The notes beneath the pieces were generated by a model, which made no database searches, had not been told where the DNA came from, and was given only the letters and a program-made list of their open reading frames with translations. From JANWHQ01 sp963775275 (GTDB taxonomy: Bacteria; Pseudomonadota; Alphaproteobacteria; Caulobacterales; Caulobacteraceae), in NCBI GenBank assembly GCA_963775275.1, contig CAVZII010000005.1:3100001-3164000 (forward strand): 64,000 bases of DNA, written 5' to 3'. Positions 27,355 to 36,339 of the stretch are shown here, piece after piece (the stretch's first letter is position 1; every line of letters starts with the position of its first letter). Both the position numbers and the translations under genes were made by a program.

Positions 27355-28296
27355 TCAATGGCCTCCCAGGGGGATGGCGTGCACGACGAAGGGGCCCGGC
27401 TCCTTACCCTTCAGCTTGGGGTCGATCAGATAGAGGATCTTGCCCTCCAGGCCATAGGCCGTCCCGCGGGCGTAGGTGACTCCGGGCGGGGAGACCAGGC
27501 CGTCCTTCAGCACCCTGATGTCGGCCCGGTCGCCCTTGATCCTCACCTCGTCGATGCGCCCGCTGTTCCCCTCGGCCAGCAGGAACCGGTCGCCCGGGAT
27601 CAGACGGAATCCATCGGGTCCGGCGACCGGCTGGGAGAGCTTCAGCTCCGTCAGGCCGGTCATCGCGCCGTCCTTGCCGCGGTCGACCCGCATGAGCTGG
27701 CCCTTGCTGACGATGTTCAGGTAGAGCGTCCCGTCCGCGCCGAAGACGATGCCGTCGATCCCCTTCAGCCGGTCGTCCTCGGCGAACAGCGTCAGGCTCT
27801 TGGCGTGCGGCTTCAGCACGAAGATCCGGCCGTTCGGCGTGTCGGTCGCGAAGGCGCTGCCGTCCCTGGCGATGGTGATGTCGTTGCAGGCCGAGGCGGG
27901 CGCGGGGAAGGACCAGGCCCCCTTCTGCGCCCCGGTCCTGAGGTCGAAGGCCATGAGCGCGGCGACGCCCACCGCCGGCGGCGATCGGAGCCCGCTCGGC
28001 GAAGAGCAGATCCACAGGGTGTGCGACTTCGGATCGGCCAGCACGCCCAGGATCGACAGGATCCCGTTGGCGGCGGTGGGCTGGATCCAGGGCTCGGCGT
28101 AGTCCGACCCGGGCGGAGCGCGGAAGATGATGCCCTTCATGCTGCCGACATAGACGGTCCCGTCCGGCGTCGCGCTCAGGCTCTCGGGATAGACGTGGAC
28201 GTCGTCGATGCGGATGTCGTGTGGAGCGGCGCTGGCCGGCGCGGCGGCCAGTCCGGCGAGCGCCGCCGCCAAGGCGGTGACGAGCCATCGGCGCAT
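27355..28296 (-). CDS. secreted SMP-30/gluconolactonase-like beta-propeller protein
   Basis: A 313-residue protein with signal peptide (1-24) and propeller repeats such as SLSATPDGTVYVGSMKG, ACNDITIARDGSAFATD, GIDGIVFGADGTLYLN and GPDGFRLIPGDRFLLAEG, the pattern of SMP-30/gluconolactonase/strictosidine-synthase-like proteins. Possible roles are lactone hydrolysis or quinone/ligand binding. GGGGAGG abuts the first ATG (28302) but sits 6 bases before the second (28296), so the second is chosen. It starts the leftward block of secreted catabolic proteins. Confidence 0.78.
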   Translation of the reverse strand: MRRWLVTALAAALAGLAAAPASAAPHDIRIDDVHVYPESLSATPDGTVYVGSMKGIIFRAPPGSDYAEPWIQPTAANGILSILGVLADPKSHTLWICSSPSGLRSPPAVGVAALMAFDLRTGAQKGAWSFPAPASACNDITIARDGSAFATDTPNGRIFVLKPHAKSLTLFAEDDRLKGIDGIVFGADGTLYLNIVSKGQLMRVDRGKDGAMTGLTELKLSQPVAGPDGFRLIPGDRFLLAEGNSGRIDEVRIKGDRADIRVLKDGLVSPPGVTYARGTAYGLEGKILYLIDPKLKGKEPGPFVVHAIPLGGH

Positions 28297-28419
28297 CTTC
28301 ATCCTCCCCGTTCCTCCCACTCGGTCGCCAAGGTGCATCAGGCCGGCGACCCTGTCTTGTCTTTGGCGCCTGCCCGATTGGACGAGACGCCCCTTCATCG
28401 CGCCACCGGCGCGGCGCTG

Positions 28420-30026
28420 TCAGGCGCCGTCGCCCGCCACGACGAAGGGCGCCCAGACCGACGGCTGGGCGAAGCTCGGATCGCTGCGGTCGCTCAGCAT
28501 GCGCTGCATGGCCCCACGAAGGGCCTGGGCGCGGCCGGCCCGCGGATGGGGGCGTAGTTGCGCAATGTCTCGGTGGTCAGCCGCGCGGCAGCGTCGTCGC
28601 GCACACGCCAGTGCGAGACCAGCAGCGCCCGCGCCCCGGCGTGGAAGAAGGCGCGCGCCAGGCCCGAAAGGCCCTCGCCGCCGAAGGCGACCCCGCCCTT
28701 GCCGTCGCTGGCGGCCGTGTTGCACGCCGAAAGCACCACCCAGTCCGCCGAGAGCTTCAGCTCCGAGGCCTCCGAGGCCGTGAGCAGGCCGTCGTCCGAG
28801 CCTTCGGGCGTGGCCGGCGGGGTCAGCACCAGGGCCGGCTCGTTCAGCGCGCCCGTCTCGCCGGCCAGCAGGCCGTGGGTGGCGAAGGCCACCACCTTCA
28901 CGTCCGCCAGCGGTGCGGCGCGCACGGCGTCCTCGGTGGCCGCCGCCCCGATCCGGACCGAGGCGGCCGGCGCGTGCAGCGCCTGCGCCAGGGCGACCAG
29001 CTCGGCGCGGGTTCCGGGCAGGGGAGGAAGGCCCTTGACGGCGGCGGGGCTCGAGGGCGCGCCGAGGAGCGGATCGCCGAAGCCCGCGAACGGCCGCGCC
29101 GCGCGGCCCCGCGCGCCGACGCGCTTCAGGGCCTTCAGGCTGGAGACCGAGGGCAGGCTCGCCAGGGCGTGGCGCTGGAAGAGCCAGGGCGTGCGCCTCA
29201 GGGCCTCCGGGTCGGCGTCAGAGCCCTCGGGCTCGGCGGTCGGCAGGACCGCCAGAGGCAGGGAGGAGAGGGGGCCGTCGGCGACCACATAGACCAGGTC
29301 GGCGTGGGCCAGCGTCGGCTCCACGGGCGCCCAGAGCCGCCGGTAGAGCGAATAGGCCAGCGCGCGGGGAAAGCGCCGCGCCTCGGGCGCGATCTCGCTG
29401 GCGCCGGAGGCGTCCACTCCGGCCCTGACCGGTCCGGCCGGGTCCAGCGCCGCGCGCAGCTCCGCCACCTCGGCCCTCAGCTCCGCCTCGCCGAGGTCGG
29501 CCTTGATCCAGGCGCTCGAGCCGCGGGTCAGGGCCCAGACATAGGTCGCCCGCGCGGTCGGCAGGATGAAGACCAGCCCGTCCCTGGGGCCCAGCAGCTT
29601 CTGGGCTTCGGCCAGGGGAAGGGGGGCGGGGCTGGTGATCTCGACGAAGTCGGGGAACCGGCGGGCGAGCTCGGCGTCGCGGCGTGCGATCTCGGCGGCC
29701 AACTCCTGCTCCAGCTTGGCGAGGGCGGCCAATTCGGCCTGGGAGGTCGCGTCGGTCTTGCCGAGGCTCTTCAAGCGCGACTCGTCCACGGCGCGCCAGC
29801 GCGCCTCCGCCTCCTCGCGGGCGGACGCCAGGGCGGCGAGCTCGGGATCCTGGGCCGCCATCCGTGCGGCCGAGCGCGCCAGCGCCGCGGCCGTGCGCGA
29901 AGCCCCGGCCATCTGGGCGTCCTCGAACGCCTGCGCCTCGGCCTGACGCGGCGCGACGGCCGCGGGCGCCGGAGCAGCCAGGGTCAGCGCGGCGGCGGCG
30001 AGCAATCCGGTCAGGCCGATGCGCAA
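28420..30026 (-). pseudogene. exported CHAT-domain protease, C-terminal frameshift
   Basis: Signal peptide (1-23), helical/coiled region (about 35-125), then a CHAT domain (clan CD cysteine protease) with catalytic His384 in FATHGLLAG and Cys435 in VLSACNTAAS. The last part (HPRAGRAQALRGAMQRMLSD ... PSVWAPFVVAGDGA) is in another frame. Adding one base to the five-base G/C run at 28548-28552 restores it exactly, so an assembly indel is likely. CHAT proteases are usually cytosolic and fused to TPRs; here the protein is exported and a TPR gene is divergent 104 bp away. Target unknown. Confidence 0.82.
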
Positions 30027-30130
30027 GAGCGTCCTTCCCCCATGCCTCCGATCCTAACGGCCGGGCCTGCCGCGTCTACGCCCTTGCGGCGCGGCCGCTC
30101 ATCGCGTCTCCTGGGCGAGGGAGGGACAGC

Positions 30131-31672
30131 ATGAGAGCGATCGTCCTGGCCGCGGTCCTGGTCCTGACCGCCGGCGCCGCCCTGGCCGACCCGGTCGACG
30201 ACAAGATCGCCGCCACGGACAAGCTCCAGCGCGACGGCAAGATGCAGGAGTCCCTGGCCGTGGCCCGCGACGCCATGGACCTCGCCAAGGCCTCCGGGGA
30301 CGACCTCGCCGTCGCCAAGGCCGACATCAACCTCGGCTCGACCCTGATCTCGCTCGGCCAATATGTCCCGGCCGAGGCGCCGCTGAGGGAGGCCTGGACC
30401 ATCCGCGAGCGGAAGCTGGGGCCGGACGATCCGGCCACGCTGGACGCCATCTCCCAGTACGCGGGCTTCCTCACCTTCACCGGCCGTGACGCCGAGGCCG
30501 AGCCGCTCCTGGCCCGCGCCGCCGACGGGCTGGAGCGCACCGCCCGCGACGCCGCCGGCCGCGTTTCCGCCAGCGAGACGCGGGGCGGGCACGGGATGGC
30601 CCTGGTCAACCTCGGTCGCTGGACCGAAGGCGAGGCCGAGCTCAAGCGCGCCATCGCCGCCCTCGGCGATCCGTCCCTGCCGACGAGCCCAGCCATCCCG
30701 GCGTTCATGTCGGTGCTGACCAGCGCCTACCTGTCCTGGGGACGCTACCACGACGCCCTCGAGGAAGGCCGCGCCACCCTGGCCTTCCGCGAGAAGTACC
30801 AGGGCGCCGACCATCCTGAGACGGCGGGCACCTATGAGGTTCTCGCCAAGGCCGAGATGGCGCTCGGAGATGCGGCCAGCGCCGAGCGGCACCTTCGCCG
30901 CGCGGTCGAGGTCGCCGAGAAGGGCTATCCGCCGGCGAGCCCGTCGCGCGCCAGGGCGATGCAGAGCCTGGCCGCCTTCTATGCGGCCACCGGACGGCCC
31001 GAGGCGGCCTACGCCCTCTACGACCAGGCGATCCAGACCTATCGGGCGAGCAACCAGATCGTCTGGCCCATGGCCCAGACCTACCTCACCTACGCCCAGG
31101 CGCGCCTGGCCCGGGGCGACGCGGTCGGCGCGAAGCCTTTGGCCGAGCAGGCCGTGGCCCTCTACGGCCAGAGCCTCGGCGCCGACAACGAGGGCACGGG
31201 ATTCGCCCACCTCGTCCTTGCGCGGGCCCTGGACCGGCTGGGCGAGGACGCCGCCGCCGCCGAGCACGCCGCCCGCGCGCTCGCCATCTACGACAAGGCG
31301 CTGACGCCGGAGAACCCGCGGCGGGGCGACGCGCTCGTGCTGCAAGGCCGGCTCGCCGAGCATCGCGGCGATGCGGCCAGCGCCCAGGCGCTCTACGAGC
31401 GGGCCCTCGCCGTCATGGCGCCGGCGCGCTCCCCCGGCGACGACGCCCTGATTGAGACCCGTCTGCTGCTGGCGCGGCGGCTTCTGGCCGGCGGCCGTTC
31501 CGACGCGGCGCTCGCCGCGATCCGGCCCGCCGCCGACGGCCTGAGGGACAAGGAGCTCGCCCAGTCGCGCCTGCTGGGCCGCGGCGGCGAGATCAACCTG
31601 GACGACGCCCAGCGCCAGGTCTTCCTGACCGCCGTGGATGCGGCCTGGGCGGCCGGACATCCCGGCGCCTGA
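30131..31672 (+). CDS. exported TPR-repeat protein
   Basis: A 513-residue protein with signal peptide (1-19) and an almost uninterrupted array of TPR-like helical pairs, including kinesin-light-chain-style units (AEAPLREAWTIRERKLGPDDPATLDAI-type spacing; YHDALEEGRATLAFREKYQG). TPR solenoids bind protein partners. GAGGGAGG lies 6 bases before ATG 30131. The divergent partner is an exported CHAT protease; in many bacteria TPR and CHAT occur in one chain, so the two probably form a complex in the periplasm. This pairing is inferred from gene order. Confidence 0.82.
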   Translation: MRAIVLAAVLVLTAGAALADPVDDKIAATDKLQRDGKMQESLAVARDAMDLAKASGDDLAVAKADINLGSTLISLGQYVPAEAPLREAWTIRERKLGPDDPATLDAISQYAGFLTFTGRDAEAEPLLARAADGLERTARDAAGRVSASETRGGHGMALVNLGRWTEGEAELKRAIAALGDPSLPTSPAIPAFMSVLTSAYLSWGRYHDALEEGRATLAFREKYQGADHPETAGTYEVLAKAEMALGDAASAERHLRRAVEVAEKGYPPASPSRARAMQSLAAFYAATGRPEAAYALYDQAIQTYRASNQIVWPMAQTYLTYAQARLARGDAVGAKPLAEQAVALYGQSLGADNEGTGFAHLVLARALDRLGEDAAAAEHAARALAIYDKALTPENPRRGDALVLQGRLAEHRGDAASAQALYERALAVMAPARSPGDDALIETRLLLARRLLAGGRSDAALAAIRPAADGLRDKELAQSRLLGRGGEINLDDAQRQVFLTAVDAAWAAGHPGA

Positions 31673-31677
31673 CCGCT

Positions 31678-33078
31678 TCACCCCGTCCGCGCCGACGCGT
31701 TCGTTTCGAACCGCTGGAAGGCCACGCGCACCTGCAGCCCCGGCGCGCGGTCGTCGAGGCTGAGCTTGGCGCCGTGCCGCTTGGCGACGGCCACCACCAG
31801 GGCGAGGCCCAGGCCATGACCCGGCGCGACGCCCGCGCCCGAGCCCCGGGCGAAGCGGCGCAGCACGCGCTCACGCTCCTCGGGCGGCACCCCTGGGCCG
31901 CGGTCCTGCACGGTGAGCACCAACTCCGCGCCGCTGACCGCCGCACGCACGCGCACCTCGCCGCCCTCGGGCGAGAACTTGATGGCGTTGTCCAGCAGGT
32001 TGGCGATCAGGCGCACCACCAGCGATCGCTCGCCCAGCATGGGCGCCGGCTCGGCCTCGAAGACCAGGCTCACGCGCCGGTCCTCCGCCACGGCCTCGTA
32101 CAGCTCCACCGCCGCCGCCGCCGTCTCGTCCAGCCGCATCGGGGTCAGCCTCCCGCCCGAGCCCGCCTCCACTTCGGCGATGTCGAGCAGGGCCTCGAAG
32201 CTCTGTAGGATCTCGTCGGCTTCGGCGGCCGCCGAGCCCGCCATGGCCCGCGCCTGCTCGAGGCTGCCGGCCTTGGCCGCCAGCTCCAGGTCCGCCTTCA
32301 GCCGCGCCATGGGTGTGCGAAGGTCGTGCGCCACCCGGTTGGAGACGTCGCTGAGGCCAGTGACCAGGCTGTCGATTCGCTCGAGCATGGCGTTGACGTG
32401 ACGCGCCAGGGCGCCGAACTCGTCCGGCGAGCCCGCCCCCCCGGCCCGGGCGGAGAGGTCGCCCTCCTCCACCTCGCGACAGACGGCGTTCACCGCCTCC
32501 ACCTTGGCGATGATCCTGCGGCTGGCCCAGGGCCCGACCAGGAGGGCGCAGACGGCGGCGAGGCCCACGGCGCCGAGCGCGATGCGCGCCAGCTCGGCCT
32601 CCAGGCCGCCGTCCTCGAACAGGCGGCCCACGGTCAGCACCGCGCCGTCGCCGAGCGGCGCTTCGAGCGCCAGGCCCCGATGGCCGGCGCCGCGCAGCTC
32701 GGACCAGCCCGCCCTGGGAGGCGCCAGCATTGATCCGGCGGGCAGGTCGCCGGCGAGGGTCCGTCCGCCCCGCTGGAGGCGGTAGAACCGCAGATCTCCC
32801 TGCCGGGCGCTGCGCGCCAGGACGATGGCGGTGGCCCGTGCGGTGCGCATGTCCGCCGCGCCGTCGCCGATCTTGTCGAGCACGGCGTCGAGATCGGCGT
32901 CGGTCAGGGCCCTGACGCGCTCCGCGTTCTTGGCGCGGACCAGCTCGACCGCCGCGGCGGTGAAGATCACGGCGGTGGCGAAGAAGGCGATGAAGTAGAC
33001 GGCCGACAGCCGCCAGATGGCCGACCGGCGCGGGCTGACCCCGATCGGATGCTCAGGCGGGCTCGGAGCGGACGACAA
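31678..33078 (-). CDS. sensor histidine kinase
   Basis: A 466-residue membrane kinase: TM1 about 25-46, periplasmic sensor of about 115 residues, TM2 about 165-185, HAMP, HisKA with VAHDLRTPMARLK (His251), then HATPase with NLLDNAIKFS (N box), DRGPGVPPEE (G1) and GHGLGLALV (G2). It receives an unknown envelope signal and phosphorylates the adjacent regulator. Its start overlaps the regulator's end by 26 bp, so the two are co-translated. The TPR gene converges with it 5 bp away. Confidence 0.92.
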   Translation of the reverse strand: MSSAPSPPEHPIGVSPRRSAIWRLSAVYFIAFFATAVIFTAAAVELVRAKNAERVRALTDADLDAVLDKIGDGAADMRTARATAIVLARSARQGDLRFYRLQRGGRTLAGDLPAGSMLAPPRAGWSELRGAGHRGLALEAPLGDGAVLTVGRLFEDGGLEAELARIALGAVGLAAVCALLVGPWASRRIIAKVEAVNAVCREVEEGDLSARAGGAGSPDEFGALARHVNAMLERIDSLVTGLSDVSNRVAHDLRTPMARLKADLELAAKAGSLEQARAMAGSAAAEADEILQSFEALLDIAEVEAGSGGRLTPMRLDETAAAAVELYEAVAEDRRVSLVFEAEPAPMLGERSLVVRLIANLLDNAIKFSPEGGEVRVRAAVSGAELVLTVQDRGPGVPPEERERVLRRFARGSGAGVAPGHGLGLALVVAVAKRHGAKLSLDDRAPGLQVRVAFQRFETNASARTG

Positions 33079-33781
33079 ATCCCTGCTTTCGGACAGTCTC
33101 GACGAGGGGCTGGCCGGCGACGGCCTCGAGCTTGGCGCGCAGGCGGGACAGGTTCACGTCGATGACGTTGATCTGGGGCGGGATGCGGTACTCGGGCCAG
33201 GCGGCGTTCCAGATCATCTGGCGCGAGACGATCTGGTCGTGATTCTCGGCGAGGTAGCGCAGGATCTCGAACTCCTTGGGCGACAGGTCGACGTGCTGGC
33301 CGCGCCAGTGGACCGTGCGCGCCTTGATCCGCACCTCCAGGTCGCCCACCACCATCACTTCCGGATGCGCCTGCTGGCGCGCCCGGCGCACCAGGGCGTT
33401 GACCCGCGCGATCAGCTCGTCGGCCTCGAACGGCTTGGCGAGGTAGTCGTCCGCGCCTGCGTCCAGGCCCTCGACGCGGCTTCGCGTCTGGCCGAGGTTG
33501 GAGAGGACCAGGGCCGGGGTGGCGACCTCCATGCCCCGAAGGCGCTGCAGCACGCCCAGGCCGTCCAGCCCCTCCACCATCCGGTCCAGGATCAGGAGGT
33601 CGTAGGCGCGGCCGCCCGCGGCCCGCAAGGCGTCCTCGCCGCGCCAGAAGATGTCGATGTCCGCCAGCCCGTCCAGGACGCGGACCACCCGCTCGGCGGC
33701 GTCGGCGTCGTCCTCCAGGAGCAGGACGCTCAGACGGTCGCGGGTCACGGAAGAGGAAGAAGGGATGTGTTCTGCGGACAT
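33053..33781 (-). CDS. OmpR/PhoB-family response regulator
   Basis: A protein of about 242 residues: receiver domain with LLLEDDADAAE acidic pocket, phospho-acceptor Asp66 (LLILDRMVEG), and LAKPFEADEL lysine; winged-helix DNA-binding domain with VDLSPKEFEILRYLAENHDQIVSR and INVIDVNLSRLRAKLEA. It pairs with the histidine kinase downstream. An alternative ATG at 33823 would add 14 residues; neither start has a clear ribosome site. It is divergent from the secreted-protein/caspase genes across roughly 88 bp, which it may regulate. Confidence 0.9.
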   Translation of the reverse strand: MSAEHIPSSSSVTRDRLSVLLLEDDADAAERVVRVLDGLADIDIFWRGEDALRAAGGRAYDLLILDRMVEGLDGLGVLQRLRGMEVATPALVLSNLGQTRSRVEGLDAGADDYLAKPFEADELIARVNALVRRARQQAHPEVMVVGDLEVRIKARTVHWRGQHVDLSPKEFEILRYLAENHDQIVSRQMIWNAAWPEYRIPPQINVIDVNLSRLRAKLEAVAGQPLVETVRKQGFVVRSEPA

Positions 33782-33869
33782 GGATGAATGAAAGCGTCCG
33801 GGCCGATCCCGCGCCGCTGACATTATCCGTAAGATGCGCGCATGGCGCCGCTTGAGGCAATATGGCCCC

Positions 33870-34502
33870 ATGTGGACCGTCCGCCCCCTCGCCCTGCTCG
33901 CCCTGGCCGCCCTGCTGCTGATCCCCTCCGCCGCTCCGGCCGAGGCCCCCGCGGCCGCCGGCGTCCAGGCCCTGAAGCTGTCGGCCGAGCTCGCCCGCGC
34001 CGGGCGCGCCCGCCATGACCCCTGGCTGCTGGCGACGGCGGCGCGGCTGCGCCGGGAGATCCCGGTCCAGGCGGTGGACCGCCCTCCCGAGGGCGGTGCG
34101 GCCGAGGCCTATGATCCCGCGGCGTCCTGGCTGGCCGAGGCCGAGGAGATGGGCTCGGACGATCCGCGGCTGGCCGGCTTCATCACCGAGGTGCGGTCCT
34201 TCGCCTTCCGGGGCCGCAGCGGCGGGCCCAAGGTCTCGACCGCGCGCCTGCTCGCCGGCGGCGTGCACCGCTACGGCGCGGTCTTCGGCGCCGACCAGCC
34301 CGCGGTGGTCTATGTGGAGGGGGACGGGGACTCCAACCTCGCCCTGACCGTGCGCGACGCTTCGGGCGCGGCGACCTGCACGGACGGGGGACCTGGCGAC
34401 GTGAAGATCTGCACATGGACGCCCCGCGCCACCGCCGCCTTCCGCATCGAGATCGCCAACCGCGGCGCCGTCGACGACCGCTATGCCTTCGCCACCAACT
34501 GA
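33870..34502 (+). CDS. secreted protein of unknown function upstream of the caspase gene
   Basis: A 210-residue protein with signal peptide (about 1-23). The first half is helical (GVQALKLSAELARAGRARHDP); the second half is beta-rich with VYVEGDGDSNLALTVRDASG, two cysteines (AATCTDG, VKICTW) that could form a disulfide, and FRIEIANRGAVDDRYAFATN, like a C-terminal beta-sandwich of the PPC type. I do not recognise the family. The end overlaps the caspase-like start by 20 bp, so the pair is coupled. It is likely a periplasmic partner or inhibitor/substrate, by context only. Confidence 0.75.
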   Translation: MWTVRPLALLALAALLLIPSAAPAEAPAAAGVQALKLSAELARAGRARHDPWLLATAARLRREIPVQAVDRPPEGGAAEAYDPAASWLAEAEEMGSDDPRLAGFITEVRSFAFRGRSGGPKVSTARLLAGGVHRYGAVFGADQPAVVYVEGDGDSNLALTVRDASGAATCTDGGPGDVKICTWTPRATAAFRIEIANRGAVDDRYAFATN

Positions 34503-36246
34503 GCCGCCGCGGCGGAGGCCGCTGGCGGACCTCCTCGCCGCCTTCTGGAGCCTGGGCCTCCTGGCCGCCCTGGCGATCGCGGCCATGCTCGCGGCCATCG
34601 CCGCCTGGTCCGTGGCGTCGGCGGCCGAGCCGACCGCGGCCCGCGCCCTCCTGATCGGCGTCGGCGACTATCCGGGCCTTCCGGCGCGGCTGCGGCTGAC
34701 CGCCTCGGCCGGGGACGCGGCGCGGATGCGCGGGGCCCTCATCGCCGCCGGCCTGCCCGCCGCCGCGATCCGCGTCATGAGCGATCGGGAAGGCGCGCGT
34801 CCGACCCGGGCCGCGGTGCTGGCGGCCCTGAGGGGGCTCGCGGCCCGGGCCCGGCCGGGCGAGGAGGTTCTCATCTACTTTTCCGGCCACGGCGCCCAGG
34901 CGCCCGCCCGCCATCCCGAGCGCGAGCCGGATGGGCTTGAGGAGCTCTACCTGATGGCCGACGCCGCCCGCTGGGACGGCTCGGTCCGCCGCGTGCCGGG
35001 CGCCATCGCCGACTTCGAGCTGGAGGCCGCCATCGACGCCATCCGCGCCCGGGGCGCGGACGTCTGGTTCATCGCCGACGCCTGCCATGCCGCGGGCCTC
35101 ACCCGCGGCGCGGCGGCGGTGGGCCGGGTCAAGAGCGTGTCCGAGGCCGATCTCGGCATTCCGGCGGCGGCCGCCCTTCGCGGCGGCGTGCGCGATCCCT
35201 GGCCACTGCGCGTCCCCGTCCGCAGGGGCGCCTTCGCCGGCTTCTACGCCGCCGCGCCCGGCGAGCTGGCCGTCGAGCGCATGCTGCCGCCGGGCGAGCC
35301 CGATGCAACGCCAAGCTCGGTCTTCACCTTCGCCCTGGCCCGGGCGTTGGAAGAGGGTCGCACGCGGAGCCTGCGCGACCTCGCCGAGGCGGCCTCGGAC
35401 GAAGCGGCGGCGCTGGGCGGCGGCCAGGCGCGGCCGGTGTTCGAAGGCGCCCTCGACCTCGCGCCGCCGTTGGCCGGCGCCGAGCGCCGCTACCGCGTGA
35501 CGCGGACGGCCCGGGGATGGCGCGTCGAGGCGGGCGGCCTCGAGGGCCTGGACCAGGGCGCAGCGGTGGCTCTCTTCCAGGGCGGCCGCGCGGCCGGTCG
35601 CACCCGCGTGGAGCGGGCCGGCCCGGCGGACGCCTGGCTCAGGCCGGTTTCCGGCGTTCCGGCCGGCCCTTTGGAGGCGGCGCCGCTCAGGGCCGCGGAC
35701 GCCGCCGCCGATCGCGGCCGGCGCATCCTCGACCTCGCTGCGGCGCGGGACGGCCGCGGCCCGGCCGCGGGCCTGCGGCTCGAGGCCAGACGTCTCAGCG
35801 CCGGCTGCGGGCCCAATCCGCCGGCCCGCCTCGGCTTCCCGCCGCAGGCCGCGCCGCTCGATCTGGAGGCTCCGGCGGCCCTCAGGCACTGCGACGTGGT
35901 CTATCTGCGCATCGAGAACGCCGGTGCGGCCTCGGTGGACGTCTCGCCCCTCTACGTCGACGCCGCGGGCCGGCCGACGGCGCTGGCGCTCGCGCCTTCC
36001 GACGACGTCCGCATGGCGCCGGGCGACGTCCGCTATGTGGCGGTGCGCGTGCTGGTCCGCGGCGCCGACGGCCGGCGCCTGCCGCACGGCGCCGAGCGCC
36101 TTGCCCTGCTCGTCGGTGGGGCGGGGTCCGGCCGGCTGGACCTGCGCAGCCTCGCCGATCCGTCACTGCGCGGCGCCGCACCCGATCCGGAGGCGCTGGG
36201 CGCGCGAACGATCCGCCTGCAGGTTCTCGCCGACGGGGAATTCTGA
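34483..36246 (+). CDS. membrane-anchored caspase-like (peptidase C14) protein
   Basis: A 587-residue protein. A transmembrane segment at about 20-45 precedes the caspase-fold p20 domain: ARALLIGVGDYP, catalytic His136 in YFSGHGAQ and Cys201 in IADACHAAG, both present. After residue 300 come beta-rich regions of unknown type (TRTARGWRVEAGGLEGLDQGAA, then LRIENAGAASVDVSPLYVD). One N-terminal helix ending AAEP places the protease domain in the periplasm. Bacterial caspase homologues take part in cell death or signalling; here no toxin or phage-defence partner is visible. Coupled to the preceding gene. Confidence 0.86.
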   Translation: MPSPPTEPPRRRPLADLLAAFWSLGLLAALAIAAMLAAIAAWSVASAAEPTAARALLIGVGDYPGLPARLRLTASAGDAARMRGALIAAGLPAAAIRVMSDREGARPTRAAVLAALRGLAARARPGEEVLIYFSGHGAQAPARHPEREPDGLEELYLMADAARWDGSVRRVPGAIADFELEAAIDAIRARGADVWFIADACHAAGLTRGAAAVGRVKSVSEADLGIPAAAALRGGVRDPWPLRVPVRRGAFAGFYAAAPGELAVERMLPPGEPDATPSSVFTFALARALEEGRTRSLRDLAEAASDEAAALGGGQARPVFEGALDLAPPLAGAERRYRVTRTARGWRVEAGGLEGLDQGAAVALFQGGRAAGRTRVERAGPADAWLRPVSGVPAGPLEAAPLRAADAAADRGRRILDLAAARDGRGPAAGLRLEARRLSAGCGPNPPARLGFPPQAAPLDLEAPAALRHCDVVYLRIENAGAASVDVSPLYVDAAGRPTALALAPSDDVRMAPGDVRYVAVRVLVRGADGRRLPHGAERLALLVGGAGSGRLDLRSLADPSLRGAAPDPEALGARTIRLQVLADGEF

Positions 36247-36339
36247 AAGGTTTTCCGAACCTTACGGCGAAGGTAAGTTGAGAGGCGGCCGCCGCCTCGC
36301 GATCCTTCCCGGGCCTTGAGATGGTCTCGGGAGGCGCAG
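36247..36339. promoter_or_regulatory. short leader with two competing hairpins
   Basis: AAGGTT-TTCCG-AACCTT starts at 36247, and ACCTT-ACGGCG-AAGGT uses part of the same bases, so only one can form at a time. The position just after the caspase stop suggests either weak termination or control of the next gene. No gene is seen here. Confidence 0.3.

Noticed and set aside
28303..28419. Separate small gene between the SMP-30-like and CHAT genes
   Set aside because: The nearby frame ending at 28420 is the shifted C-terminus of the CHAT protein (PSVWAPFVV), not an independent gene.
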